Assembly (NCBI GenBank): GCA_947247005.1
Contig: OX365957.1
Location: forward strand, 11,938,817 to 12,002,816
DNA: 64,000 nucleotides
Source: Spisula solida
Lineage: Eukaryota > Mollusca > Bivalvia > Venerida > Mactridae
Reading direction: 5' to 3'
Part shown: positions 1 through 10,617 of the stretch, piece by piece
How the letters are laid out: every line of letters starts with the position of its first letter
Position numbering within the stretch: position 1 is the first letter of the stretch
Notes under the pieces: generated by a model
What the model was told of the DNA's origin: nothing
The model's input: the letters and a program-made list of their open reading frames with translations, nothing else
Database searches by the model: none
Translations under genes and position numbers: made by a program

Positions 1-515
1 ATTGTTAGCAAATATATTTAGGTAATCTAAGTTTCAATTGTGTTAATGATGTAAATAGATGTATACTCTAATGTATATTGGCATAGTGTTCACATGTACC
101 CCTTTCTTATTTCATGTTTTATCATTTTGCTGGCGTAGAACGAGAAACAGTCGTAACTTCAAAATCGATATTTTAAGTAAATAAGAAACTGTCTGAAAAC
201 TACTCTTTACTTATGGAAAAACAAGCTCATAACAGGCTCATGAGAAACGCATTGTGTTGCAGATTTCAAATATGTATGGGTCTCATTCTAAGCCGGTGGT
301 ATCATTATTATTAATATTTACGGATATGTGATGTTGTTTAGCTGTAAACGGCAAAGTCTGTCTTCTTGCGCTTCTGTTTTACTTTTCTGTACATATAATA
401 ACGTACGGTCAAAACATAAAATGTGTCATAATGTTAACTAGAATAACTACTAGAGCACGTCTATGATACAATCACTCTAATACAGAATGGTTGATTAATA
501 TATCAATGAGAATTT
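1..515. other. AT-rich flank, no gene seen
   Basis: There is no open frame with coding character and no repeat structure. It probably lies upstream of, or in a 5' untranslated intron of, the glycosyltransferase gene that begins coding at 1668. Confidence 0.5.
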
Positions 516-1550
516 TACATGTACGTGGGACGTTCAAAAATAAACAGGACTGGGGCTCTCACGGGTACAGTTTTCAATATTATACAAATATTATTACATA
601 ATATGGAATCGGAATTCAATTGCGAAAATTCAATATCTGATTTATCGAGTTACACTATCACATCCTCTTATAATAGTCCATTTTGAAACCATGGTAACAC
701 GCACCCGGCGCAGCCCATGAATTGCCTTAAATGTCGACTATGTAATGGGATGTATCTTTAATACCATCATATCGTTGGTTTTCAAACTTCGCCGTATCAT
801 TACATGGTACATGCTGGACGATGTCTGCAAAAATGACGACGTTTAGACGTACGGTATTGAAATAAATACAAGTTGAACTCCAAGAGTGAGACAATTTCGT
901 GACGCAAAAGTGACGTCACCAGAACGTAAGGAAAAACGAACAAACACCAAGTTCTGTCAATAGCAAGCTGATTAAGTCCTCAAAATCGTATGAAATCATC
1001 GTAACTACATTTTGGAAACACTTCTGCGAGTCGTTTATCAGTTTTAGAATGTCCCAAATGCTTAAATGACAAATGTTCAGCTTTGTAAGACAGGGAAGTA
1101 AAAGGAAATCATAAGAACGTCTGTGACGTCAGTTACCGAGACATTTTAACAATACCAACGTTTCATGGTACGGATTTTCGCACAGATATTCGATGTAAGA
1201 TCCCGAAAAATACATGCGATACTCGCCAACGCTTTACTTGTGTGACTCATTGTGGAACTGGAATGTATTCATCACCCTGTATCACTATAAACGTCGTATT
1301 TCGTAGCCCTATGCAAAGCACTAACGCCGTGTTTTATAGCGCGACGTCATTTTGTGCGCCGGGTTAGCGTTAGTGACCTGGTTTAGTCACCTGTAACTTT
1401 TAGACTGCGTATTTGTTTTAGTTGATAATTTTACAGTATGTAGAAAAAGGATTCCGATTTATGATAGTATATAATGTGATTAATTTCGTTTTGGCATGCA
1501 CGTTTTGTGACAATAGTCCTGTTTATTTTTGAACGTCCCACGTACATGTA
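516..1550. mobile_element. Non-autonomous DNA transposon with perfect 36-bp terminal inverted repeats
   Basis: Bases 516-551 are the exact reverse complement of 1515-1550. The outer end begins TACATGTACGTGGGACG and the inner end reads AATAAACAGGACT. The perfect arms over about 1 kb imply a fairly recent insertion. The interior (about 870-1375) is a diverged homologue of the minus strand of 28120-28615. There, a 99-codon frame is still open; here, the same frame is broken by stops and indels (for example TAG just after the Phe-Cys-Gln codons near 960). A TA target duplication is possible but the boundary is ambiguous. The element sits directly upstream of the splice acceptor at 1640-1641 of the glycosyltransferase gene. 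The transposon superfamily is not identified. Confidence 0.8.
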
Positions 1551-1667
1551 TACCAACGAAAACATATCCAGTTCATGACTAAGGTTTTTATTCTGATGGA
1601 AACTTTGTGTTTCGCGATCTATTGCTTGTTTATATTTTCAGTTTGAGGACTGTCATACGTTGAAGCT

Positions 1668-2785
1668 ATGTTCAGAATACGGAAATTCAAGCCACGTTTT
1701 TCACACATGATGTTACTTACATGTGCAGCATTTATAGTAATTTATGAGTTGCTTGTTTACTTGGAACAACAGATAGATGGTAATAATGTTATACAAAGCG
1801 ATGCAAGTGCTGAACTCATTCGTCAAAAATCATTTATTGGAGACTATGATAAAGGTATTGATGCAGCACGAACTGAATCTACAAACAATATAAGTCAGGT
1901 ATCACTTGGTGAGAACCAACACGGTGTCGCAAATACAAGCCATCCGCAACAAGCAACTGATGATAACAGTATAGGTGTGGACGCAGACTTCAATATGTTA
2001 GCTTTACAAGATGTCAACAATGATTTGGACTTTACGTCATTTGATGAGCTAGTAATGTTAAATCGTTCACTTGCTGATCAACATGTCAATTCGCATCAAG
2101 TAACTGCAACTAAAAAACGACTGTTTAGGTGGAATGGTGTATATGAACAGACATTAAATAATTCAGAGCAATGCAGACGAAATGTTTATAGTTCATTTTA
2201 TAGACGAGTTGCTACTCACAGTTTAGTAGATTGTTCGGCTGTGGTAGGTCATGATGCAACGGAAATAACCAAAGCTAAGGTAATAATGCGTAACATACCT
2301 AGACGGGATATCCCGCTCCAAAGATACGCTAGAACTGTGGATTGTGAAGCGTTCCGCAGTGAACGAGGTTACATCGAGCACCCATTGTCTCAAATAGAAC
2401 TAGATTTTCCTCTCGCCTTTGGTCTGATCGTATACAGGGACGTAGAACAGGCAGAGAGACTTATACGATCTATTTACAGACCTCATAATGTATACTGTAT
2501 ACATTTAGATATCAAAATGAAACCCATTGAAAGATTGGCAATGGTAAAGGTTGCTGGTTGTCTTGACAACGTGTTTGTGGCAGACACTTCCATTAACGTA
2601 GAATGGGGCAACTTTTCTGTATTAGAGGCAGAGCTGATATGTATGAGAGCTTTAATACAACATAAACGATGGAGATATTATATTAACCTTACCGGGCAAG
2701 AGTTTCCTCTGAAGACTAACAAAGAGATTGTATCTATCCTGAACTCCCTACAAGGTGCTAACATTGTCGACGGTTCATGGATAAG
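1668..2785 (+). CDS. GCNT-like: GT14 beta-1,6-N-acetylglucosaminyltransferase (core-2 GlcNAc-transferase family), coding exon 1 of 3
   Basis: This exon encodes residues 1-372 of a predicted 559-residue type II Golgi membrane enzyme. The family adds GlcNAc in beta-1,6 linkage to O-glycan or I-antigen acceptors from UDP-GlcNAc. The sequence shows a short basic cytoplasmic tail (1-13), one membrane anchor (about 14-32), a long Asn/Gln/Asp/Ser-rich stem (about 33-160) and the start of the GT14 domain. Family-like motifs are FPLAFGLIVYRD (247-258), VEWGNFSVLEAELICM (311-326) and WRYYINLTGQEFPLKTN (335-351). The lumenal part of the joined protein has nine cysteines (169, 189, 226, 277, 298, 325, 481, 490, 522), the number conserved in C2GnT enzymes. 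NxS/T sequons include N74, N132, N164, N315 and N340. Vertebrate GCNT1 is about 430 residues, so the extra length is in the stem. The ATG follows a splice acceptor (ttttcag, ending 1641), which implies a non-coding 5' exon upstream. The exon ends AG|gtgag in phase 2. Acceptor specificity cannot be read from sequence. Confidence 0.92.
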
Positions 2786-2803
2786 GTGAGCCGTGACATA
2801 GAT

Positions 2804-3047
2804 TATACTAATTTATTTCAGGTCGATTGTAAAACAAGTTTTTCCAACTTTTATTAATCACTCCCTGATGTTTTTTATCACCATGAGGATATGCGAGAAG
2901 AGAAGCCAGTTTCCTTTTTATGCTGTGCGTCTAGCAAGGGAATTTCTGGTGCCATTATTATTTCGTCTTTGATATGACGCGGCCAGGAATCGAACTCGAG
3001 ACCTCCCGCACTCGAAGCGAATGCTCAACCACTAGGCTATCGAGGAG
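2804..3047 (-). mobile_element. tRNA-derived SINE, family 1, copy A
   Basis: Read on the minus strand, the head has a tRNA-like A box (TAGCCTAGTGGTTGAGC) and B box (GAGTTCGATTCC). A body of about 170 bp follows, ending in an AT-rich tail near 2804. Head, body and tail all match the plus-strand copy at 24203-24460. It lies in intron 1 of the GT14 gene, about 20 bases past the exon 1 donor and antisense to the gene. Confidence 0.8.
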
Positions 3048-3180
3048 CTTACATGTACTGTGTATATGTAGCACATAGCATCTCATTCTATTTACTTAGT
3101 AGGACTTGCGATTATCATTTTGCAACATTGCCATTCGTATGTCGTGACACTCACCCTTTTCTGATCGACTTTTGTTTCAC

Positions 3181-3274
3181 GTTCATTTGAAGACAAGGGC
3201 TTTGATAAATTAGCTCTTTAAACTGTCGTTCATTTGAAGACAAGGGCTTTGATAAATTAGCTCTTTAAACTGTA
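3181..3274. repeat. 47-bp direct tandem duplication
   Basis: A 47-base block starting GTTCATTTGAAGACAAGG occurs twice head to tail (3181-3227 and 3228-3274) with no visible mismatch. This suggests a recent duplication inside intron 1 of the GT14 gene. The rest of the intron to 4193 shows no gene or clear repeat. Confidence 0.85.
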
Positions 3275-4193
3275 TTCTTTGGAAGAAATTGACATTATAG
3301 ACGTAATGTTTTATCTTTTCAGAACAAACATAAAATTATGTCTCCTTACATTATCTGTATGTAGTGTTTAACAGAAACCACCCTTGGCTCTTGTGCCATT
3401 ATATACTAATGTATGTACTAGTGGGCCAGTTTTGCGAATTTCTTCACAGTTAAAATACATGCTACTAGCATACCGTTGGCTGGCTCGAATAGTGATCAAA
3501 GTATCAAAATCATGTTTTGAAGAAAATGGGGGTTGATTATTTAACTTTGTCAAATATCGTTTCGTAAACCGATTTCAAAAATTTTAAAAGCATAGATTTA
3601 GTACAATGGCTTCATTTTTCCCAATGCATTCACTATTCCGCCTTAACATTGACGTAGATACGTTTGTTTTGAAAAATTGGTTATCCCGAATTTGGACATT
3701 GAGCAATTGGCCAACTTTATTTTTGTTAGTTTGTTGTTAGTTCTCCGGGACATTCAGCAACATGCCCGCTACCAAGTGGTCCAAATGCTGGACTTTGAGC
3801 AAAACATTACTGTCAAAAAGCACATTGCACTTAGCAATTAAATTATGACGTAAACATTTCACAGGAAATTGAGCAAAGTCAAATGAGATAGAAAATGCAA
3901 AAAAATGGACATTGGGGACTGTTAGAGCCAGCCGACGATATGAAACTACTCCAATCCGTAAATCGTCGCAATTCGAACTACCCTTTCAGTATATACATTC
4001 TACACATCGCATAAACGCTAAATACGTACACACCTAAGTGAGATACAAGCATAAAATAAAATTATATAGGCACAGCATTTCGATTACTACAGAAGTCTTC
4101 CAGAATCGGAACTATTTTCATACTATAATGTATTTTAATAAACAGTGTTGTTCATGTAGTTTCTTTGCGTTGAATGGTTTGTTATGTCTAGCA

Positions 4194-4247
4194 TAATGTA
4201 TATATTACAGAGCTAGGGAGAAGTATTTCTATCACTGGACACCAGCT
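4194..4247 (+). repeat. Duplicated 3' splice site and first ~37 bases of GT14 exon 2
   Basis: The sequence from AATGTATATATTACAG through the first exon bases recurs 76 bp downstream at 4270-4323 with few mismatches. This copy has an intact polypyrimidine-AG acceptor (ending 4210), but 76 is not a multiple of three. Splicing here and reading on would shift frame and reach a TAG inside the second copy. It is therefore most likely a decoy or a cryptic acceptor. The real exon starts at 4287. Confidence 0.8.
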
Positions 4248-4286
4248 AGAGGAACCAGTAATGTCAATGTAATGTATATATTGCAG

Positions 4287-4525
4287 AGCTAGGGAGAAGT
4301 ATTTCTATCGCTGGACACCGGCTGGTCATCCACCACCACATAAAATACGTCCTATCAAAGGTGCGGTACATGTGGCAGTTAACAGACATTTCGTGGACTT
4401 TGCTCTCAATGATTACAGATCACGCGACTTCTTGGATTGGCTGAAGAAAACACAGATACCGGACGAAACATTCTTCGCTTCATTGAACCACAATCCAAGG
4501 TTGGGAATAAACGGATCATTCTTGG
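4287..4525 (+). CDS. GCNT-like: GT14 beta-1,6-N-acetylglucosaminyltransferase, coding exon 2 of 3
   Basis: This exon encodes residues 373-452 and the first base of codon 453. It follows acceptor ttgcag (ending 4286) and ends at G|gtaag. The phase-2 entry and phase-1 exit match exons 1 and 3. It contains the family pattern of a Pro/His stretch (PPPHKIRPIKGAVHVAVN, 388-405), a hydrophobic helix, and PDETFFASLNHNP (431-443). By family knowledge the glutamate of this PDE motif (E433 here) corresponds to the catalytic base Glu320 of mouse C2GnT1. There is no cysteine in this exon, as expected if all lumenal cysteines fall in exons 1 and 3. Confidence 0.9.
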
Positions 4526-4540
4526 GTAAGTTGTTGATAG

Positions 4541-4762
4541 TATAGTCCAGTTAGGATATTGTGACAGTGACGTTGCAGTTTATGTGTACGCAAAAAATCA
4601 CAACCATTGTCTAAACAGGTAGAGGAAAGTCTAGTATGTTGGTTTAGCATTGAAATTATAGTTGTTTGTACAGTTATATATATAAGCCTTTATAATCGGT
4701 TTTACACCGTTATAGTGGACTCGACCGCTGCGTCACTAGATTTTTATCCTGACTGGACTGTA
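4541..4762 (+). mobile_element. TATAGTCCAG MITE, copy 1
   Basis: This is an element of about 222 bp with terminal inverted repeats. The left end is TATAGTCCAGTTAGGATA and the right end is the inverse of TACAGTCCAGTCAGGATA. TA flanks suggest a Tc1/mariner-type target site. It is one of five copies in this window (others at 29418, 48148, 53629 and 60596). It lies in intron 2 of the GT14 gene, 16 bases after the exon 2 end. Short open frames here, and the matching peptide at the second copy, come from the shared MITE and are not genes. Confidence 0.85.
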
Positions 4763-4805
4763 CACATCCTGTTGGTAATTTCCGCGGTAGGTAGAACGCT
4801 TTACT

Positions 4806-7205
4806 GACTATCTTGGTGTCATACTTGGTGTCGTAGGTTCGAACATCGATACTAACTTACAGCTAACACGGTCGGTAGAACACATAACTAACAAGTGACC
4901 TTCGTAGCTCAATGGTTAGCGCACTTGCCGCCTAATCTGGCGACCCGGGTTCAAAGTCGGGTGGATGCCACATATGCCCGCTATGCAAATAAAGGCTATA
5001 TATGCCCGGCATTTAAAAATAGAAGACAATCTTGATGTCCTAGGTCGAGACTAGCTTGTAGTTACCACGGTCGGTGGAACACGTCACTGACAGTATTGAT
5101 TTCCTTGGTTCGAACATCGAGACTAGCTTATAGTTACCACGGTCGGTGGAACACGTAACTGACAGTATTGATTTCCTTGGTTCGAACATCGATACTAGCT
5201 TATAGTTACCACGGTCGGTGGAACACGTTACTGACAGTATTGATGTCCTAGGTTCGAACATCGATACTAGCTTATAGTTACCACGGTCGGTGGAACACGT
5301 AACTGACAGTATTGATGTCCTAGGTTCGAACATCGATACTAGCTTATAGTTACCACGGTCGGTGGAACACGTTACTGACAGTATTGATGTCCTAGGTTCG
5401 AACATCGATACTAGCTTATAGTTACCACGGTCGGTGGAACACGTTACTGACAGTATTGATGTCCTAGGTTCGAACATCGAGACTAGAGTATAGTTACCAC
5501 GGTCGGTAGAACACGTCACTGACAATATTGATGTCCTAGGTTCGAACATCGAGACTAGCTTATAGTTACCACGGTCGGTAGAACGCGTTATTGACAGTCT
5601 TGATGTCCTACGTTCGAACATCGAGACTAGAGTATAGTTACCACGGTCGGTAGAACACGTCACTGACAATATTGATGTCCTAGGTTCGAACATCGAGACT
5701 AGCTTATAGTTACCACGGTCGGTAGAACGCGTTATTGACAGTCTTGATGTCCTACGTTCGAACATCGAGACTAGCTTATAGTTACCACGGTCGATGGAAC
5801 ACGTCACTGACAATATTGATGTTCATAGGTTCGAACATCGAGACTAGCTTATAGTTACCACGGTCGGTGGAACACGTTACTGACAGTATTGATGTCCTAG
5901 GTTCGAACATCGATACTAGCTTATAGTTACCACGGTCGGTGGAACACGTTACTGACAGTATTGATGTCCTAGGTTCGAACATCGATACTAGCTTATAGTT
6001 ACCACGGTCGGTGGAACACGTAACTGACAGTATTGATGTCCTAGGTTCGAACATCGATACTAGCTTATAGTTACCACGGTCGGTGGAACACGTTACTGAC
6101 AGTATTGATGTCCTAGGTTCGAACATCGATACTAGCTTATAGTTACCACGGTCGGTGGAACACGTTACTGACAGTATTGATGTCCTAGGTTCGAACATCG
6201 AGACTAGAGTATAGTTACCACGGTCGGTAGAACACGTCACTGACAATATTGATGTCCTAGGTTCGAACATCGAGACTAGCTTATAGTTACCACGGTCGGT
6301 AGAACGCGTTATTGACAGTCTTGATGTCCTACGTTCGAACATCGAGACTAGAGTATAGTTACCACGGTCGGTAGAACACGTCACTGACAATATTGATGTC
6401 CTAGGTTCGAACATCGAGACTAGCTTATAGTTACCACGGTCGGTAGAACGCGTTAATGACAATCTCGATGTCCTTGGATCGAACATCCAGACTAGCTTAT
6501 AGTTAATACAGTCGGTAGAACGCGTTATTGACAATCTTGATGTCCTAGGTTCGAACATCGAGACTAGCTTATAGTTACCGCGGTCGGTAGAACACGTCAC
6601 TGACAATATTGATGTCCTTGGTTCGAACATCGAGACTAGCTTATAGTTACCACGGTCGGTAGAACGCGTTAATGACAATCTCGATGTCCTTGGATCGAAC
6701 ATCCAGACTAGCTTATAGTTAATACGGTCGGTGGAACACGTAACTGACTGTATTGATGTCCTAGGTTCGAACATCGAGACTAGATTATAGTTACCGCGGT
6801 CGGTAGAACACGTAACTGACAATATTGATGTCCTAGGTTCGAACATCGAGACTAGCGTATAGTTAATACAGTCGGTAGAACGCGTTATTGACAATATTGA
6901 TGTCCTAGGTTCGAACATCGAGACTAGCTTATAGTTACCACGGTCGGTGGAACACGTAACTGACTGTATTGGTGTCCTAGGTTCGAACATCGAGACTAGA
7001 TTATAGTTACCACGGTCGGTAGAACACGTAACTAGCAATCTTGATGTCCTAGGTTCGAACATCGAGACTAGATTATAGTAACCAAGGTCGAAAGAACACG
7101 TAACTGGCAATCTTGATGTCCTAGATTCGAACATCGAGACTATATTATAGTTACCACGGTCGGTAGAACACGTAACTGACTATCTTGATGTCCTAGGTTC
7201 GAGCA
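4806..7205. repeat. Minisatellite, 72-bp unit, about 30 copies, in GT14 intron 2
   Basis: The unit runs CTTATAGTTACCACGGTCGG ... GTTCGAACATCGATACTAG and totals 72 bases. Monomers fall into recurrent variants (GGTGGAACACG versus GGTAGAACGCG; GATACTAG versus GAGACTAG). The block from about 5190-5800 recurs from about 5910-6520 at an offset of 721 bases, that is ten monomers plus a one-base insertion near 5822. Because 72 is 24 codons with no stop on the minus strand, open frames of 257 and 450 codons appear there. They encode only a monotonous 24-residue repeat and are judged artefacts. A SINE interrupts the array at its left edge. Confidence 0.95.
4897..5025 (+). mobile_element. tRNA-derived SINE, family 2, copy A
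   Basis: It has a tRNA-like A box (TAGCTCAATGGTTAGCG, from 4905) and B box (GGTTCAAAGTC, about 4948), followed by a short tail with AAAGGCTATATATGCCCGGC. The head and the AAAGGCTAT..CGGCAT tail are shared with the inverted copy at 23150-23288. Monomers of the 72-bp array lie on both sides (4806-4895 and from about 5028), so the SINE sits inside the array. The arms do not form a good acceptor stem, so a functional tRNA gene is unlikely. Confidence 0.7.
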
Positions 7206-7440
7206 TAGCGAAAAGCTTATGTAAATACAATATACCGATAGACCTTCCCAGGCAGTTTGAGTAAAGACGAATTCCACGTAATTGCGACATAGCCAATAAT
7301 TATTTCTTGCAGAATAATGTGCAATTTATATAACAGTGTACTAGTTGGTTTATAGTTCAATCATATTTTATTGCATACATTTTAACAACTTAACAAATGG
7401 TTTGCATGCATATTAATACTAAGTTGGTAGTTATTGCGAG

Positions 7441-7589
7441 CAAAAGCATCTGTGATTTCCGGTCACTACACATGACTTATTGGGAGAAAATACAATTGAC
7501 AACTTGTATGAAATATTGAGACCAAAAGCATCAGTGATTTCCGGTCACTGTATGGCTTATTGGGAGACTATACAATTCAACGTATATGA
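7441..7589. repeat. Imperfect ~82-bp tandem duplication
   Basis: The segment CAAAAGCATCTGTGATTTCC... through TTATTGGGAGA..ATACAATT occurs twice (7441-7500 and 7523-7589) with substitutions and a small indel. It lies in intron 2 of the GT14 gene, upstream of exon 3. Confidence 0.8.
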
Positions 7590-7728
7590 TTATATTGCCA
7601 TAACTGGAAGTTGACTCGTTTATACACTGTGAGAATTCCCTAAGACCAATTGATCTCAATACCTGATGCTTATCATACGTACATAATAAAATTATGTTTT
7701 ATTATTAAATGTATGTGTTCTGTTGTAG

Positions 7729-8051
7729 GCGAGCCAGAGGAGTATCCACTGAAACCCTCCTTGATGAGGTATAAAAACTGGGAACTCGGACATTCCGTGT
7801 TTGTTAGAAAATGTGAAGGTAAATATGTACGGCATATATGTGTACTGGGTGTCGGTGATCTAAATGAAGCCTATAACGATATTGGATTATTCGTCAACAA
7901 ATTAAACATTGACTTTGAATATCTAGCATTAGATTGTTTAGAAGAGATCCTGCATGAACATACATGGTCTCAGTATGTGAATGATGAACAAGTTGATACA
8001 AGCTACTACCAGCGTCTAGACTATGTCAAAAAACAGCTAGTCCTTTCATAA
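7729..8051 (+). CDS. GCNT-like: GT14 beta-1,6-N-acetylglucosaminyltransferase, coding exon 3 (terminal)
   Basis: This exon encodes residues 453-559 and the TAA stop (8049-8051). The acceptor is tgttgtag (ending 7728), and the one base left by exon 2 completes Gly453. It carries the family C-terminal motifs: W470 in YKNWELG, C481 and C490 around KYVRHICVLGVGDL (484-497), and the LALDCLEEIL segment (518-527) with C522. Summed coding length of the three exons is 1,680 bases, an exact multiple of three, and there are no internal stops. The gene therefore looks intact. A 22-bp minisatellite starts about 30 bases after the stop, so the 3' UTR may include it. No nearby AATAAA was seen. Confidence 0.9.
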
Positions 8052-8079
8052 CACACATTGTCTAGAGTGATTCAGAACA

Positions 8080-9033
8080 AACACCAAATGGTTCCACACC
8101 AAATATTCAGTGTTTCCACGACAAACATTTAGTGGTTCCACAACAAACATTTAGTGTTTTTACACAACAAACATCAAGTGTTTCCACAACAAATATTCAG
8201 TGTTTCCACAACAAACATCTAGTGTTTCCACAACAAACATTCAGTGTTTCCACAACAAACATAATAGTGTTTCCACAACAATCATTCAGTGTTTCCACAA
8301 CAAACATATAGTGTTTCCACAACAAACATATAGTGTTTCCACAACAAACATCTAGTGTTTCCACAACAAACATATAGTGTTTCCACAACAAACATATAGT
8401 GTTTCCACAACAAACATTCAGTGTTTCCACAACAAACATATAGTGTTTCCACAACAAACATATAGTGTTTCCACAACAAACATCTAGTGTTTCCACAACA
8501 AACATCTAGTGTTTCCACAACAAACATATAGTGTTTCCACAACAAACATTCAGTGTTTCCACAACAAACATATAGTGTTTCCACAACAAACATATAGTGT
8601 TTCCACAACAAACATATAGTGTTTCCACAACAAACATCTAGTGTTTCCACAACAAACATTCAGTGTTTCCACAACAAACATATAGTGTTTCCACAACAAA
8701 CATCTAGCGGTTCCACAACAAACATGTAGTGTTTCCACAACAAACATATAGTGTTTCCACAACAAACATTCAGTGTTTCCACAACAAACATCTAGTGTTT
8801 CCACAACAAACATTCAGTGTTTCCACAACAAACATTCAGTGTTTCCACAACAAACATGTAGTGTTTCCACAACAAACATCTAGTGTTTCCACAACAAACA
8901 TTCAGTGTTTCCACAACAAACATGTAGTGTTTCCACAACAAACATTCAGTGTTTCCACAACAAACATCTAGTGTTTCCAGAACAAACATCTAGCGGTTCC
9001 ACAACAAACATATAGTGTTTCCACAACAAACAT
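8080..9033. repeat. Minisatellite, 22-bp unit, about 43 copies
   Basis: The unit is GTTTCCACAACAAACATATAGT, with the TATAG positions alternating among TCTAG, TTCAG and TGTAG. Three units make 22 codons, so stop-free frames of 65-125 codons appear on both strands. These are by-products. The array begins right after the GT14 stop codon and could be transcribed in its 3' UTR. Every unit carries CAACAAACA, a forkhead-like core. Confidence 0.95.
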
Positions 9034-9456
9034 ATTAAAGTTAAAGCAAGGTGGAATGTAAAGTGAACTCGTACGGGGAATAACTTCCATGAGGAAACTA
9101 TTTTAAACGGATTATCTCCCTTGGACAACCATTTATTGCAGCAAAATGTTCTGTTCATTATTTCGTGCAATCATTACTGGAGTTCGCGTTATTTCATTCA
9201 ATGTGTTTATTGGAGTCTGTATGTCATGCCAAACTAACGTACTATTAGATACTTGTATTAAAGTTGTTGGGATGTTTCAGTAAGCACTCGTATTTACTCA
9301 TAGCAAATATGGTAGGATTAGGTTTTACTAATTGTATGTGAAACTTGTATATGTTTGCTTTGTCTTAAATCGACTTTCTGTTCGGTTTTGTTAATACCTG
9401 ACTTATATAACTCTAGCGTGATATTAGGGCCTGCGCCACTAAATGTGAACATGTAG

Positions 9457-9610
9457 GCCAGTGATGGTATTTAATATTGATCTTACTTGACTTAAGGATA
9501 AGGACAACCAATCAGGTCACACCATATTCAACTCTTGGCCAGTAAAAGGTGATATGATTGGCTATTCTTATTCTCCAATTTAATAAGATCAATTTTTGAA
9601 TACCAGCCCT
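9457..9610. mobile_element. Fold-back MITE, ~154 bp
   Basis: The left arm GCCAGTGATGGTATT..ATTGATCTTA..ACCAATCA..TCAC pairs with the inverse of the right arm (ACCAGCCCT end). The arms run over about 60 bases each with mismatches, leaving a short loop. Such near-complete inverted repeats are typical of decayed MITEs. Nothing else is seen between 9034 and 9713. Confidence 0.65.
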
Positions 9611-9713
9611 AGTAGGGAGATTGAAAACGGATACTAGTAATATCTAAACTATGTTTGTACATCAAGGCACTTTAAATTACATAAAATAGTAATTTTTACC
9701 ATCTTCTTACCGC

Positions 9714-10617
9714 TTAAGGAGGTACGAGCTGCCTTGTGCGCTTGCGCGAAATTTCAAAATCGTATTAGATAAGAACAAACTTGAATTCTAGTTTCAATGA
9801 TCGCATATGAATGTTGATTAATGATAATAAACATAATATTATTGCACAAATTAGATATTTTTAACTTTTTATTTTTTTGCATGTATGAAAAGTGGGTGGG
9901 GAACGGCAAAATTGTGAATAATATGGGTTCACAATAAGTCCCTACAATTGTTCAAATGCATATGCTTATATATAATATGTAGTTCATGGTTTAGTTATAA
10001 GAGGTAGCCACACTTTGAATTTTTTTTAATAAAAAATTATTTCATTACAATATGCAAATTAGGTTAATTTTATGCAAATTTATTCATAATTAGTACTTTT
10101 TTATGCACAGCTCCCAAAAAAGGCTGGTGACTCCTATTTTTTATTTGACTAAACTGGTGTTCTATTTGATACTTAACTTAGGGCCAATTCTTAATCATTT
10201 TCGATCATTAGGTATTTTTTTACGTTCATTTGAAATCGTTTGAAAATCACACTTTCTTGCAAGTGGGTGGGGTAAATATTTATCATGTTCAAATACTGAA
10301 TTTGTTCACCAGGCAGCCGGAATTGTAACTAATGTCAATAGGAATGACCATTGAACACATAAAATATCATGCATTGCTTAAAAGTGGTTTCATAAAGTAA
10401 TAATCTTAAAAAGAACATAATGGTGCCATAAATGCAGGAAATAGATAAAATGAACAGAATACAATGGTAGGTCATTAGAAAGCCATGTATGTCGAAAACG
10501 AGCCTGGTGACACATCATTTTTATGAGTTCAATGTTGTTCTAGAAGACTGTTCTGTCATTTTAAGATGTTTCAAGGAAAATTCGATCGTTAGATCAAAGG
10601 TGCGCGTACCTCCTTAA
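9714..10617. mobile_element. TTAA-flanked non-autonomous DNA transposon, ~896 bp
   Basis: TTAA occurs immediately outside both ends (9714-9717 and 10614-10617). The termini are inverted (GGAGGTACG at 9718 and CGTACCTCC ending 10613). The interior is AT-rich without a coding frame, and the motif AAGTGGGTGGGG occurs twice (near 9891 and 10261). A TTAA target duplication is used by piggyBac and Kolobok elements. The superfamily cannot be settled without a transposase. Confidence 0.7.

Noticed and set aside
4607..4807. A short peptide also found on the minus strand at 29298-29510, suggesting a conserved domain
   Set aside because: Both copies are the same end of the TATAGTCCAG MITE. The peptide match reflects DNA-level repeat identity.
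4897..4975. Possible tRNA gene
   Set aside because: The A and B boxes are present, but the acceptor arms do not pair well and the unit is shared, with its tail, by a second locus. A SINE explains it better.
5040..7134. Long minus-strand frames (257 and 450 codons) with a 24-residue repeat
   Set aside because: They lie in a GT14 intron on the opposite strand and follow exactly from a 72-bp unit without stops. There is no unique N- or C-terminal sequence and no splice context.
8197..9170. Regularly spaced direct repeats resembling a CRISPR array, plus open frames
   Set aside because: There are no unique spacers. The whole 22-bp unit repeats, and the host is clearly a eukaryote.
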